DNA of 64,000 nt from Steroidobacter gossypii (GTDB lineage Bacteria > Pseudomonadota > Gammaproteobacteria > Steroidobacterales > Steroidobacteraceae): the NCBI RefSeq assembly GCF_016801985.1, contig NZ_JAEVLS010000006.1, positions 124,001 through 188,000 of the forward strand, in the 5' to 3' direction. Under the pieces are notes generated by a model, which did no database searches, was not told the DNA's origin, and saw only the letters and a program-made list of their open reading frames with translations. Positions 8,659-17,728 of the stretch are shown piece by piece; position 1 is the first letter of the stretch; each line of letters begins with the position of its first letter. The position numbers were made by a program, and so were the translations under genes.

Positions 8659-9993
8659 ATGAGCACCATCCAACAATTCTTTAAAGAACATGGCATCTCG
8701 GAGTGCGAGGCCATCATTCCCGACATGGCCGGCGTACCACGCGGGAAGGTGATGCCCGCGGCGAAGTTCGCCGAGGAAGAAGGCATGCGCCTGCCCGAGA
8801 GCATCTTCCTGCAGACCGTCACCGGCGAATATCCCGATGACGAGCGCGCCATCAGCCCGTCGGAAATCGACGTGGTGATGAAGGCCGATCCGACCAGCAT
8901 TCGCGTCGTGCCGTGGGCGGCCGAGCCCACCGCGCAGGTGATCCACGACAGTTTTTATTCCGATGGCCGGCCCGTGACGATGGCGCCGCGTTACGTGCTT
9001 CAACACGTGCTGGAGCTGTATGCGCAGCACGGCTGGGATCCGGTGGTCGCGCCCGAGCTGGAGTTCTATCTCATCGAGCCGAACACCGACTCCGACTATC
9101 CGTTGAAGCCGCCGATCGGCCGTTCCGGTCGTCCGGAAATCGGCCGCCAGTCGTACTCGATCGCGGCGGTCAACGAGTTCGATCCGCTGTTCGACGACAT
9201 GTATGCATTCTGCGAGGCGCAGGACATCGAGATCGATACCCTGATCCACGAGGACGGCGCCGCGCAGATGGAAATCAATCTGCTGCATGGAAACGCGATG
9301 TCGCTCGCCGACCAGGTGTTCCTGTTCAAGCGTACGGCGCGCGAAGCGGCGCTCCGTCACAAGATGTATGCGACCTTCATGGCCAAGCCGATGGCGCGCG
9401 AGCCGGGCAGCGCCATGCATATCCACCAGAGCATCATCGATCGTCGCACCGGCAACAACGTGTTCAGCGACGCCGAAGGGCGGCCGTCGCCGCTGTTCTT
9501 TTCTCATATCGCGGGCCTGCAGAAGTATCTGCCGGCGGCGATGTCGCTGTTCGCGCCGAACGTGAATTCCTATCGGCGCATCACGCGGCACTATTCCGCA
9601 CCGATCAATACACAATGGGGCTATGACAACCGCACCGCTGGACTACGTGTGCCGGTATCGAACCCCAAGAATCGACGCGTCGAAAACCGGATCGCCGGCG
9701 CCGACGCCAACCCGTATCTGGCGATCGCTGCGTCGCTGGCGTGCGGCTATCTCGGCATGGTCGAAGGGCTGAAGCCGAGCGAGCCCATTACCGGCAGCGC
9801 TTACGATCTGCCGTTCTCGCTCCCCCGCAACATCGAGGACTCGCTGCGGCTGTTGCGGGAGTGCCGGCCGCTGATCGAAATGCTGAGCGAGCGCTTCGTG
9901 ATCGCCTATGCGGCCGTGAAAGAGAACGAATACGAAACCTTTTTGCAGGTCATCAGCTCGTGGGAACGCGAGCACCTGCTGCTGAACGTTTGA
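8659..9993 (+). CDS. puuA: Glutamine synthetase-family gamma-glutamylputrescine ligase, copy 2
   Basis: A 444-residue type I glutamine synthetase-fold protein. The ATG at 8659 follows the puuD stop by 5 bases and has an AGG ribosome site; the longer frame upstream only overlaps puuD. Motifs: DMAGVPRGKVMP near the N-terminus, ELEFYLIEPN, SAMHIHQSI, NRTAGLRVPV and the final NRIAGADANPYLA. The HIHQS sequence and the length match PuuA/SpuI-type enzymes. Immediate coupling to puuD and the downstream aminotransferase and transporter genes makes this the stronger candidate for the working gamma-glutamylputrescine (or gamma-glutamyl-polyamine) synthetase. It differs widely from copy 1, so the two are not a recent duplication. 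Confidence 0.85.
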   Translation: MSTIQQFFKEHGISECEAIIPDMAGVPRGKVMPAAKFAEEEGMRLPESIFLQTVTGEYPDDERAISPSEIDVVMKADPTSIRVVPWAAEPTAQVIHDSFYSDGRPVTMAPRYVLQHVLELYAQHGWDPVVAPELEFYLIEPNTDSDYPLKPPIGRSGRPEIGRQSYSIAAVNEFDPLFDDMYAFCEAQDIEIDTLIHEDGAAQMEINLLHGNAMSLADQVFLFKRTAREAALRHKMYATFMAKPMAREPGSAMHIHQSIIDRRTGNNVFSDAEGRPSPLFFSHIAGLQKYLPAAMSLFAPNVNSYRRITRHYSAPINTQWGYDNRTAGLRVPVSNPKNRRVENRIAGADANPYLAIAASLACGYLGMVEGLKPSEPITGSAYDLPFSLPRNIEDSLRLLRECRPLIEMLSERFVIAYAAVKENEYETFLQVISSWEREHLLLNV

Positions 9994-10078
9994 GGCGAGC
10001 GGCGAGCCTGCTCGTAAACAACATGACTTATTCCCGTCGATTTCGCTAACCCATCCACAACGCTCGTTTCGCACCATC

Positions 10079-11467
10079 ATGGCGTCGTCAATTCCCGAGC
10101 GCAGCACTGCCGAGTGGCAGGCGCTCGATGCAGCCCATTACATTCATCCGTTCACGGACCACGCGGCACTGAGCAAGAAGGGCACGCGAGTCATCACTCG
10201 CGCCGAAGGCGTTTACTTATATGAGTCGGACGGCCGTCGCATTCTCGATGGCATGTCCGGCTTGTGGTGCGTGAATCTCGGCTACGGTCGGCGTGAGCTG
10301 GCCGATGCCGCTTACCGGCAGATGCAGGAGCTGCCGTACTACAACAGCTTCTTTCAGGTGGCGCATCCGCCGGCAATAGAGCTGGCGCGGCTGCTGTCCG
10401 AAGTCACTCCGCCGCAGTTCAAGCACGTGTTCTTCACCGGGTCGGGTTCGGAAGCGAACGACACGGTGGTGCGCACCGTGCGTCATTACTGGAGCGTGCT
10501 CGGCCAGCCGCAACGTACGGTCATCATCAGCCGGCACAACGCGTATCACGGCAGCACCATGGCCGGCGCCAGCCTCGGCGGCATGAAGCCCATGCATCAG
10601 CAGGGCGGCTTGCCTATTCCGGGCATCGTGCACATCCGGCAGCCGTACTGGTTCGGCGAAGGCGGTGATCTGTCGCCCGAAGAGTTCGGCCTGGTAGCGG
10701 CGCGCGCGCTGGAAGAAAAGATTCTCGAACTCGGCCCGGACACCGTCGCTGCATTCATCGGCGAGCCCATTCAGGGCGCCGGCGGCGTGATCATCCCGCC
10801 CCCGACGTACTGGCCCGAGATCCAGCGCATCGTGGACAAGTACGGCATCCTGCTGGTGGCGGACGAAGTCATCTGCGGCTTCGGGCGCACCGGCCGCTGG
10901 TTCGGCTCCGAGTACTTCGGCATTCGTCCCGATCTCATGCCCATCGCCAAGGGGCTGTCCTCGGGCTATCTGCCCATCGGCGGCGTGATGGTCGGCGACC
11001 GGGTCGCGGCGGTCATGACCGATCAGGCGGGCGAGTTCCATCACGGCTTCACTTATTCCGGCCATCCTGTCGCCTGCGCAGTGGCCTGCACCGCCATCAA
11101 CATCCTGCGCGACGAGCGGATCGTCGCACGCGTTGCAGATGACCTTGCACCCTACTTGCAGCAGCGCTGGCAGGAACTGGCGTCCCATCCTCTGGTCGGC
11201 GAGGCCCGCATCGTCGGCTTGATCGGCGCGCTCGAGCTGGTGAAGGACAAAGCCAGCCGCCAGAGCTTCCCGGATCCGGGCGAGGTCGGCCTGCTGTGCC
11301 GGGATCTGTGCATCGCCAACGGGCTGGTCATGAGAGCGGTGCGAGACACCATGATCATTGCACCGCCTTTGGTCATCACGCACGCGCAGATCGACGAGCT
11401 GGTGGAAAAGGCCCGCCTCGCGTTGGATCAGACCCTGGAGCAACTGCACCGTCAGGGTAGGTTATAG
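10079..11467 (+). CDS. spuC: Polyamine (putrescine)-pyruvate aminotransferase
   Basis: A 462-residue class III PLP aminotransferase. The Schiff-base Lys lies in MPIAKGLSSGY (near 291), the PLP-phosphate loop in TGSGSEANDTVV, and the Asp that holds the pyridine nitrogen in VADEVICGFGRTG. The N-terminal run HPFTDHAAL and GVYLYESDGRRILDGMSGLWCVN is characteristic of SpuC/PuuE-like omega-amine:pyruvate transaminases. SpuC converts putrescine (or cadaverine or a spermidine fragment) to the amino-aldehyde, giving a route parallel to PuuA/PuuB. It lies 85 bases after the second puuA and 58 bases before potF. No good ribosome site is visible before this ATG, but no better start preserves the conserved N-terminus. 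Confidence 0.88.
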   Translation: MASSIPERSTAEWQALDAAHYIHPFTDHAALSKKGTRVITRAEGVYLYESDGRRILDGMSGLWCVNLGYGRRELADAAYRQMQELPYYNSFFQVAHPPAIELARLLSEVTPPQFKHVFFTGSGSEANDTVVRTVRHYWSVLGQPQRTVIISRHNAYHGSTMAGASLGGMKPMHQQGGLPIPGIVHIRQPYWFGEGGDLSPEEFGLVAARALEEKILELGPDTVAAFIGEPIQGAGGVIIPPPTYWPEIQRIVDKYGILLVADEVICGFGRTGRWFGSEYFGIRPDLMPIAKGLSSGYLPIGGVMVGDRVAAVMTDQAGEFHHGFTYSGHPVACAVACTAINILRDERIVARVADDLAPYLQQRWQELASHPLVGEARIVGLIGALELVKDKASRQSFPDPGEVGLLCRDLCIANGLVMRAVRDTMIIAPPLVITHAQIDELVEKARLALDQTLEQLHRQGRL

Positions 11468-11525
11468 CCGCTGCCCCTGCTTCTGCGATACGCTCTTTCT
11501 TTCCACTTCGCGGGGAGAATTCCTG

Positions 11526-12677
11526 ATGAGTAGGGCGTTGAACAGTTCCGTGCGCGCCGGGCTTGCCGTCGCCTCGATTGCGCTCGCCGTCGCGGCCTGC
11601 GGCAAGAAGGAAGAAGCACAGCAGTCGCAAGCGCCTGGCGCTGCCGCCGCCGAGGAGAAGATCCTCCACGTCTACAACTGGTCGGACTACATCGCCGAAG
11701 ACACCATCAAGAACTTCGAAGCGCAGACCGGCATCAAGGTCACCTACGACGTCTTCGACTCCAACGACATGCTCGAGACGCGCCTGCTGGCGGGCAACTC
11801 CGGCTTCGACGTGGTGGTGCCGTCGGCTTCGTTCCTGGAGCGCCAGATCAAGGCCGGCGTGTTCCAGAAGCTGGACAAGAGCCAGATCCCCAACCTGCAG
11901 CACATGGATCCGGACATTCAGCAGCGCGTCGCGCTCCACGACCCGAACAACGAGCATTCGGTGACTTACCTGTGGGGCACCACGGGCATCGGCTACAACG
12001 TCGATAAAGTGAAAAAAATCTTAGGGGATAAACCGCTCGACTCCTGGAATCAGATTTTCGATCCCAAGGAAATCGCCAGATTCAAGGACTGCGGCGTGTC
12101 GGTGCTGGACGCGCCGGATGAAATCCTGAAGGTGGTGCTGCAGTGGATGGGCCGCGATCCCAACAGCCAGAAGGACGAGGATCTGACCGCTGCGGCCGAG
12201 AAGCTGCAACAGATCCGCCCGTACATCCGCAAGATCCATTCCTCGCAGTACATCGACGATCTGGCCAATGGCGAGCTGTGCGTCTCGATCGGCTGGAGCG
12301 GCGACATCCTGCAGGCGCGCGACCGCGCCGAGGAGGCCGGGCAGGGCGTGAAGGTGGCCTATTCGATTCCGAAGGAAGGCACCATCGTGTGGTTCGACAT
12401 GCTGGCCATCCCCGCCGACGCCAAGCACCCGAAGAACGCGCATGCCTTCATCAACTATCTGATGGAGCCGCAGGTGGCCGCCAACAACACCAACTTCGTG
12501 AACTACGCCAACGCCAATGCCGCCTCGTTCGGCATGGTCAACGACGAGGTGAAGAACGATCCGGGCGTGTATCCGACGCCGGAGGTGAAGGCCAAGCTGT
12601 TCCCCTCGCTGGCCTATAACGAGCAGGCCACCGCCACCATGGCGCGCCTGTGGCAGAAGTTCACGACCGGCCAGTAG
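11526..12677 (+). CDS. potF: Putrescine-binding lipoprotein of the ABC transporter
   Basis: The ATG at 11526 follows a GGGGAGA ribosome site and gives a 383-residue protein; the open frame extends upstream into spuC, but only as an overlap. A lipoprotein signal ends at AVAAC (Cys about 25), then a low-complexity linker, then the mature domain beginning LHVYNWSDYIAEDT. That is the hallmark of PotF/SpuD polyamine-binding proteins, which bind putrescine or spermidine in the periplasm and pass it to PotGHI. E. coli PotF is a soluble periplasmic protein, whereas this one looks lipid-anchored. It opens the potFGHI block, and the following gene starts 21 bases later. Confidence 0.92.
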   Translation: MSRALNSSVRAGLAVASIALAVAACGKKEEAQQSQAPGAAAAEEKILHVYNWSDYIAEDTIKNFEAQTGIKVTYDVFDSNDMLETRLLAGNSGFDVVVPSASFLERQIKAGVFQKLDKSQIPNLQHMDPDIQQRVALHDPNNEHSVTYLWGTTGIGYNVDKVKKILGDKPLDSWNQIFDPKEIARFKDCGVSVLDAPDEILKVVLQWMGRDPNSQKDEDLTAAAEKLQQIRPYIRKIHSSQYIDDLANGELCVSIGWSGDILQARDRAEEAGQGVKVAYSIPKEGTIVWFDMLAIPADAKHPKNAHAFINYLMEPQVAANNTNFVNYANANAASFGMVNDEVKNDPGVYPTPEVKAKLFPSLAYNEQATATMARLWQKFTTGQ

Positions 12678-12698
12678 CGCAAGGTCTCTCGATACGAC

Positions 12699-13841
12699 AT
12701 GGCCACGAATGCGCGGCCCCAGCAACAGCTTGCGGTCTGGAACGATCCGCAAGCTGTTCCTTACGTGCACATCGATCGCGTCACCAAGAAGTTCGGCGAC
12801 TTCGTTGCGGTCAACAACGTCTCGCTGAAGATCTATAAAAAGGAGCTGTTCTGCCTGCTCGGCGGCTCGGGCTGCGGCAAGACCACGCTGCTGCGCATGC
12901 TGGCGGGCTTCGAAGAGCCCACCAGCGGCAAGATCTTCATCGATGGCGTGGACATGACCAACATCCCGCCGTACGAGCGCCCGGTGAACATGATGTTCCA
13001 GTCGTATGCGCTGTTTCCGCATATGACGGTGGAGCAGAACGTCGCGTTCGGCCTGAAACAGGACGGCGTTGCCAAGCACGAGATCCGCACGCGCGTCGAT
13101 GACATGCTCAAGCTGGTGCGGCTCCAGCAGTTCGCCCAGCGCAAACCCCATCAGCTCTCCGGCGGTCAACGTCAGCGCGTGGCACTGGCGCGCTCGTTGG
13201 TGAAGCGGCCGAAGTTGCTGCTGCTCGACGAGCCGCTCGGCGCGCTGGATAAGAAGCTGCGAGAGCACACCCAGTTCGAGCTGGTGAATCTGCAGGAGCA
13301 GCTCGGCGTGACGTTCGTGGTCGTGACGCACGACCAGGAAGAGGCGATGACGCTGTCGACGCGCATCGGCGTGATGAATGCCGGCGAGATCATTCAGGTC
13401 GGCACGCCCAAGGACATCTACGAGTATCCGAACAGCAAGTTCGTCGCCGAGTTCATCGGCAACGTGAACATGTTCGAGGGTCGGCTGATCGAAGACGAGC
13501 CGGATCACGTGCGCATCGACTCAGCGGAGCTGGGCGGCACGATTTTCGTCGATCACGGCGTGAGCTCGGCGCCGGATGCGGTGGTGGCGGCGGCGATTCG
13601 TCCGGAGAAGATCATCATCTCGCTCGAGAGGCCGGAGCAGGCGGACAACGTCGCGCAGGGCATCGTCAAGGAGATCGCGTACCTGGGCGACATGTCCGTG
13701 TACCTGGTGCAGCTGGCCTCCGGCAAGGTGGTGCGAATCACCCAGCCCAACACTTACCGGCATGCCGAGGCTTCCATCACCTGGGATCAGACGGTGTACT
13801 TGAGCTGGCATGCCTCCAGCCCAGTGGTGCTTAGCGAATGA
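12699..13841 (+). CDS. potG: Polyamine ABC transporter ATP-binding protein
   Basis: A 380-residue ABC ATPase. Walker A is GGSGCGKTT, the signature is LSGGQRQRVALARSL, Walker B is LLLLDEPLGALD and the switch His follows in VVTHDQEEAM. A C-terminal TOBE-like domain (about 280-375) matches the MalK/PotA/PotG class. It powers uptake of putrescine or spermidine captured by PotF. The stop overlaps the start of the next permease gene as ATGA, which indicates translational coupling. The order potF-potG-potH-potI is the same as in E. coli. Confidence 0.93.
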   Translation: MATNARPQQQLAVWNDPQAVPYVHIDRVTKKFGDFVAVNNVSLKIYKKELFCLLGGSGCGKTTLLRMLAGFEEPTSGKIFIDGVDMTNIPPYERPVNMMFQSYALFPHMTVEQNVAFGLKQDGVAKHEIRTRVDDMLKLVRLQQFAQRKPHQLSGGQRQRVALARSLVKRPKLLLLDEPLGALDKKLREHTQFELVNLQEQLGVTFVVVTHDQEEAMTLSTRIGVMNAGEIIQVGTPKDIYEYPNSKFVAEFIGNVNMFEGRLIEDEPDHVRIDSAELGGTIFVDHGVSSAPDAVVAAAIRPEKIIISLERPEQADNVAQGIVKEIAYLGDMSVYLVQLASGKVVRITQPNTYRHAEASITWDQTVYLSWHASSPVVLSE

Positions 13842-14845
13842 ACGCGCGCGCGGAAGCGCCTCGTCGCCATCGCCAGAGCGCTGGAGTTCAGCTCATCCTG
13901 GATTTCCTGCAGCGCTTGCCGCCGTATCGCTGGACGCAGGCGCGGCTGGTGCGTTGGGGGCTCACGGGCCGCACGCTGGTGACGGCGGTGCCGTACTTCT
14001 GGCTGCTGCTGTTCTTCCTGGTTCCGTTCATCATCGTTCTGAAGATTTCGTTCGCCGAAGCGCGCATCGGCATTCCACCGTACTCGCCGCTGCTGAACTG
14101 GGTGGACGGCAGCCTGGCGCAGATCCGGCTCAACTTCGCAACCTTCCAGAACATGATTCAGGACAGCCTCTACTGGAAGGCGTACCTGAACTCGATCAAG
14201 GTGGCCGCCGTCTCGACGCTGTTCTGTCTGCTGATCGGCTATCCCATGGCGTACGCCATCGCGCGGGCGCAATCCACCTGGCGTCACATCTTGTTGATGA
14301 TGGTGATCCTGCCGTTCTGGACGTCCTTTCTGCTGCGCGTGTATGCGTGGATCGGCATCTTGAAGAACAACGGGCTCATCAACAATTTCTTGATGTGGAC
14401 TGGCCTGATCGAGCAGCCCATCGTGATGCTGCAGACCGATTTCGCCATCTATGTCGGCATCGTGTATTCGTACCTGCCGTTCATGATCCTGCCGCTGTAC
14501 TCGAACCTGGAAAAGATGGACCTGACCTTGCTCGAGGCCGCGGCCGATCTCGGCGCCAAGCCGTTCAAGACTTTTCTCACCATCACTCTGCCGCTGTCGA
14601 TGCCGGGCATCGTGGCGGGTTCCATGCTGGTGTTCATTCCGGCGGTGGGCGAGTTCGTGATCCCCGAGCTGCTCGGCCCGTCCGATTCTTTGATGATCGG
14701 CAAGGTGCTGTGGCAGGTGTTTTTCACCAAGCGTGACTGGCCGGCCGCGTGCGCCGTGGCGATCGCATTGCTGTTGCTGCTGGTGATCCCGATCGTGATG
14801 CTACAGCGAGCGCAGGCCGCTGAAGCTCGCGGAGCGCATCGATGA
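13838..14845 (+). CDS. potH: Polyamine ABC transporter permease 1
   Basis: A 335-residue inner-membrane permease with about six hydrophobic segments, starting at LVTAVPYFWLLLFFLVPF. The EAA loop is visible as EAAADLGAKPFKTFLTITLPLSMPG, written here in parts: EAAADLGA and then FLTITLPLS. This loop contacts the ATPase. PotH pairs with PotI to form the putrescine channel. The N-terminal extension of about 45 residues before the first membrane segment is basic and cytoplasmic. Both ends overlap their neighbours by ATGA (potG before, potI after), so the three genes are one translational unit. Confidence 0.92.
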   Translation: MNARAEAPRRHRQSAGVQLILDFLQRLPPYRWTQARLVRWGLTGRTLVTAVPYFWLLLFFLVPFIIVLKISFAEARIGIPPYSPLLNWVDGSLAQIRLNFATFQNMIQDSLYWKAYLNSIKVAAVSTLFCLLIGYPMAYAIARAQSTWRHILLMMVILPFWTSFLLRVYAWIGILKNNGLINNFLMWTGLIEQPIVMLQTDFAIYVGIVYSYLPFMILPLYSNLEKMDLTLLEAAADLGAKPFKTFLTITLPLSMPGIVAGSMLVFIPAVGEFVIPELLGPSDSLMIGKVLWQVFFTKRDWPAACAVAIALLLLLVIPIVMLQRAQAAEARGAHR

Positions 14846-15678
14846 AACAGTCATCGACGTTTCGCCTGTCAGTGCTCGTGTTCGGGTTCGCGTTCCTGTA
14901 CATCCCGATCCTGTCGCTGATCGTCTATTCGTTCAATAAGTCGCGGCTGGTGACGGTGTGGGGAGGATTCTCGACCCAGTGGTACGGCCGACTGCTGGAC
15001 AACGATCAGATTCTCGACGCCGCGTGGCTGTCGTTGAAAATCGCTGCGATCAACGCGACAGGCGCGGTGATCCTCGGCACGCTGGCGGGGCTGGCGTTGG
15101 CGCGCTTCGGCAAGTTCCGCGGCCGGACCTTGCTCTCCGGCATGACGACTGCGCCGCTGGTCATGCCCGAGGTCATTACCGGCCTGTCGTTGCTGATGTT
15201 GTTCGTGGTGATGGAAGCGATGTTCGGTTGGCCGGCTGGCCGCGGCGTCACCACCGTGACCATCGCGCACATGACGCTAACGCTCGCGTATGTCACTGTT
15301 ATCGTGCAGTCGCGGTTGTCGACGCTGGACGATTCGCTCGAAGAAGCGGCGATGGATCTGGGCGCGCGGCCGTCCAAGATTTTCTTTGTGATCACGCTGC
15401 CCATCATCGCGCCGGCGCTGATCTCCGGCTGGCTGTTGTCGTTCACCATCTCGCTGGACGACCTGGTGATTGCAAGCTTCGTGTCCGGCCCGGGGTCCAG
15501 CACTTTGCCCATGGTGATCTTTTCCAAAGTGCGCATGGGCGTCAGCCCGGACATCAACGCGCTCGCGTCCATCATCGTGCTGCTGGTCACCATCGGTGTG
15601 ATCACGGCCGGTATTTTCCTGGCGCGGCAGGAAAAACGCCGGCAGCGCGACATGCAGATGGCCGCGGCTGCCAAGTAA
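14842..15678 (+). CDS. potI: Polyamine ABC transporter permease 2
   Basis: A 278-residue permease with six predicted membrane helices; the first is VLVFGFAFLYIPILSLIVYS. The EAA motif reads EEAAMDLGARPSKIFFVITL in the cytoplasmic loop, the normal position for a PotI/PotC subunit. The adjoining gene potH supplies the other half of the pore. The ATGA overlap with potH indicates coupling. This is the last gene of the transporter; the next gene starts 51 bases on and may still belong to the same transcript. Confidence 0.92.
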   Translation: MKQSSTFRLSVLVFGFAFLYIPILSLIVYSFNKSRLVTVWGGFSTQWYGRLLDNDQILDAAWLSLKIAAINATGAVILGTLAGLALARFGKFRGRTLLSGMTTAPLVMPEVITGLSLLMLFVVMEAMFGWPAGRGVTTVTIAHMTLTLAYVTVIVQSRLSTLDDSLEEAAMDLGARPSKIFFVITLPIIAPALISGWLLSFTISLDDLVIASFVSGPGSSTLPMVIFSKVRMGVSPDINALASIIVLLVTIGVITAGIFLARQEKRRQRDMQMAAAAK

Positions 15679-15729
15679 CGGGCGCACTCGCGCCTGGCGC
15701 GAGATGCCCGAGATCAAGTTGGGGGCGGG

Positions 15730-16875
15730 ATGAACATCCGATCCAAGCTGCCGCACGTCGGCACCACCATTTTCACCGTGATGACCAATCGCGCCCGCGA
15801 GCTGGGCGCGATCAATCTGGCGCAGGGATTCCCCGATTACGACGCGCCGGCCAAGCTCAAAGATTTGCTCGCGTATCACGTGGCTGCCGGTCACAACCAG
15901 TACGCGCCCATGATCGGCGTTGCCGAGTTGCGCGAGCAGATCGCGTTGAAGCTCGGAGCGAGCTACGGCCGCTTTCCCAACAGCGACAGTGAAATCACCG
16001 TCACGCTTGGGGCTACCGAGGCGATCTTTTCAGCGGTGGTTGCACTGGTGCATCCGGGCGAGGAAGTCATTCTGTTCGATCCTTCCTACGACTCTTACGC
16101 GCCAGCGGTCATTTCCGCCGGTGGTCGCCCGATTCATATTCCGCTCGATCCGCCGAAGTTCGCGATCGATTGGGATCGGGTGCGAGCAGCGCTGTCGCCT
16201 CGCACTCGGTTGGTGATGATCAATACGCCGCACAACCCAGTCACGACGGTAATCCCGCGCAAAGAACTGGACATCCTCGCCGAAATCCTGCGCCCGACCG
16301 ATGCGCTGGTGATTTCGGATGAAGTGTACGAGCACATGATCTACGACGGTGCGCGCCATGCGAGCATCGTCGAGCATCCCGAGCTATATGAGCGGGGTGT
16401 GGCCGTGTTCTCGTTCGGCAAGACCATGCATGCGACTGGATGGCGTGTCGGATACGCGGTGGCGCCGCCCGAGATCACGCGCGAGATCCGCAGGGTTCAT
16501 CAGTTCAATACATTCTGCATCGCGCATCCATTGCAGCTGGCGATCGCCGATTTCCTGAAACAGGCGCCGCAGCACAACGCCGGCTTGAGTGCCTTCTATC
16601 AGGCCAAACGCGACCGCTTCCTGGAGCTGCTGCGCAACTCCAGTTTCAGCTGGACGCCAGCGGCTGGGAGCTTTTTCCAGCTGCTGGACTTCAGCGCCAT
16701 CAGCAAGGAAGGGGACACCGAGTTCGCCGACCAGGTGTTGCGACAGGTCGGCGTGGCCTCGATCCCCGTGTCGCCGTTCTATGTTTCGCCACCGAAGTTG
16801 AACGTGCTGCGCTTCTGCTTCGCCAAGAACGACTCGACCTTGGAAGAAGCAGCCGAGCGGCTGTGCAAGCTTTAG
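15730..16875 (+). CDS. Methionine/glutamine-type aminotransferase (YbdL-like, class I PLP)
   Basis: A 381-residue class I/II aminotransferase. The PLP Lys lies in SFGKTMHATGWRVGY (near 231); the Asn and Asp/Tyr contacts are in INTPHNPVTTV and ISDEVYEHMIY. The N-terminus LPHVGTTIFTVMT plus GAINLAQGFPD matches E. coli YbdL and kynurenine/glutamine transaminase K relatives. These move the amino group from glutamine or methionine to a 2-oxo acid such as 2-oxo-4-methylthiobutyrate. A nitrilase-type omega-amidase gene follows at 16934, the partner that removes 2-oxoglutaramate. This pairing strengthens the glutamine-transaminase reading over a plain aspartate aminotransferase. Confidence 0.82.
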   Translation: MNIRSKLPHVGTTIFTVMTNRARELGAINLAQGFPDYDAPAKLKDLLAYHVAAGHNQYAPMIGVAELREQIALKLGASYGRFPNSDSEITVTLGATEAIFSAVVALVHPGEEVILFDPSYDSYAPAVISAGGRPIHIPLDPPKFAIDWDRVRAALSPRTRLVMINTPHNPVTTVIPRKELDILAEILRPTDALVISDEVYEHMIYDGARHASIVEHPELYERGVAVFSFGKTMHATGWRVGYAVAPPEITREIRRVHQFNTFCIAHPLQLAIADFLKQAPQHNAGLSAFYQAKRDRFLELLRNSSFSWTPAAGSFFQLLDFSAISKEGDTEFADQVLRQVGVASIPVSPFYVSPPKLNVLRFCFAKNDSTLEEAAERLCKL

Positions 16876-16933
16876 CCCACGGACGGAGGGAGAAGACTGG
16901 CGATGACGGGCTTTGCGCCGTATCTTCGCCATC

Positions 16934-17722
16934 ATGAGCACGCTCGAAGCTACATTGATCCAGACCGATCTGGTCTGGCACGACCCGGCCGCCAACCGGC
17001 GCCGCTTGCAGGAACGCTTCGCCGCGCTGGACGGTCCGCCCGATCTCATCGTGCTGCCGGAAATGTTCACGACCGGTTTCACCATGGACGCCAGCTCGGT
17101 GGCGGAAGTCGCCGACGGGCCTACCGTCGCGTGGATGCGAGAACAAGCGGCGAGGTTGGGGGCGGTGATCACCGGCAGCATCGCGACCCGACAGGGTGAG
17201 TGCTATTTCAACCGGCTGATCTGGATGCGGCCGGACGGCACCCATGAGAGTTACGACAAACGCCATCTGTTCAGGATGGCGCACGAGCACGATCACTATT
17301 CCGCGGGCGCGAAGCGGCTGATCGTGGAGCTGAAGGGTTGGAAGATTCTGCCTCTGGTGTGTTACGACCTGCGCTTCCCGGTGTGGAGTCGCAATAGAGC
17401 CGAGGACGCCTACGACGTGTTGCTGTACGTTGCCAATTGGCCCGAGCGCCGTCGGTATGCGTGGCAAACTTTGATCAAGGCTCGAGCCATCGAGAACCTG
17501 AGTTACTGCATCGGCGTCAACCGTGTCGGCAAAGACGGCAACGATGTGAACTACAGTGGCGATAGCGCCGTCGTGGATTTCCTCGGCCAACCGATGACGG
17601 CGCCGTCGGAGCAGGAATTCGTCGCCAGCGTCACGCTCGACAAGGCTGCGCTCGAAGGATTCCGTAACAAGTTCCCGGCGCACCTGGATGCCGACCAGTT
17701 TCATTTGACCGTGGATCGTTGA
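16934..17722 (+). CDS. Omega-amidase (YafV-like nitrilase superfamily)
   Basis: The ATG at 16934 gives 262 residues; a TTG seven codons upstream is possible. The nitrilase triad is visible: Glu in VLPEMFTTGF, Lys in YDKRHLF and Cys in PLVCYDLRFPVW. The DKRHLFRMAHEHDHY segment is typical of YafV/Nit2 omega-amidases, which hydrolyse 2-oxoglutaramate or 2-oxosuccinamate to the dicarboxylic acid and ammonia. It follows the YbdL-like aminotransferase with a gap of about 58 bases, and the next gene begins 6 bases after its stop. The co-location supports the glutamine transaminase/omega-amidase pathway. It could in principle act on another carbamoyl substrate. Confidence 0.85.
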   Translation: MSTLEATLIQTDLVWHDPAANRRRLQERFAALDGPPDLIVLPEMFTTGFTMDASSVAEVADGPTVAWMREQAARLGAVITGSIATRQGECYFNRLIWMRPDGTHESYDKRHLFRMAHEHDHYSAGAKRLIVELKGWKILPLVCYDLRFPVWSRNRAEDAYDVLLYVANWPERRRYAWQTLIKARAIENLSYCIGVNRVGKDGNDVNYSGDSAVVDFLGQPMTAPSEQEFVASVTLDKAALEGFRNKFPAHLDADQFHLTVDR

Positions 17723-17728
17723 GCCGCC

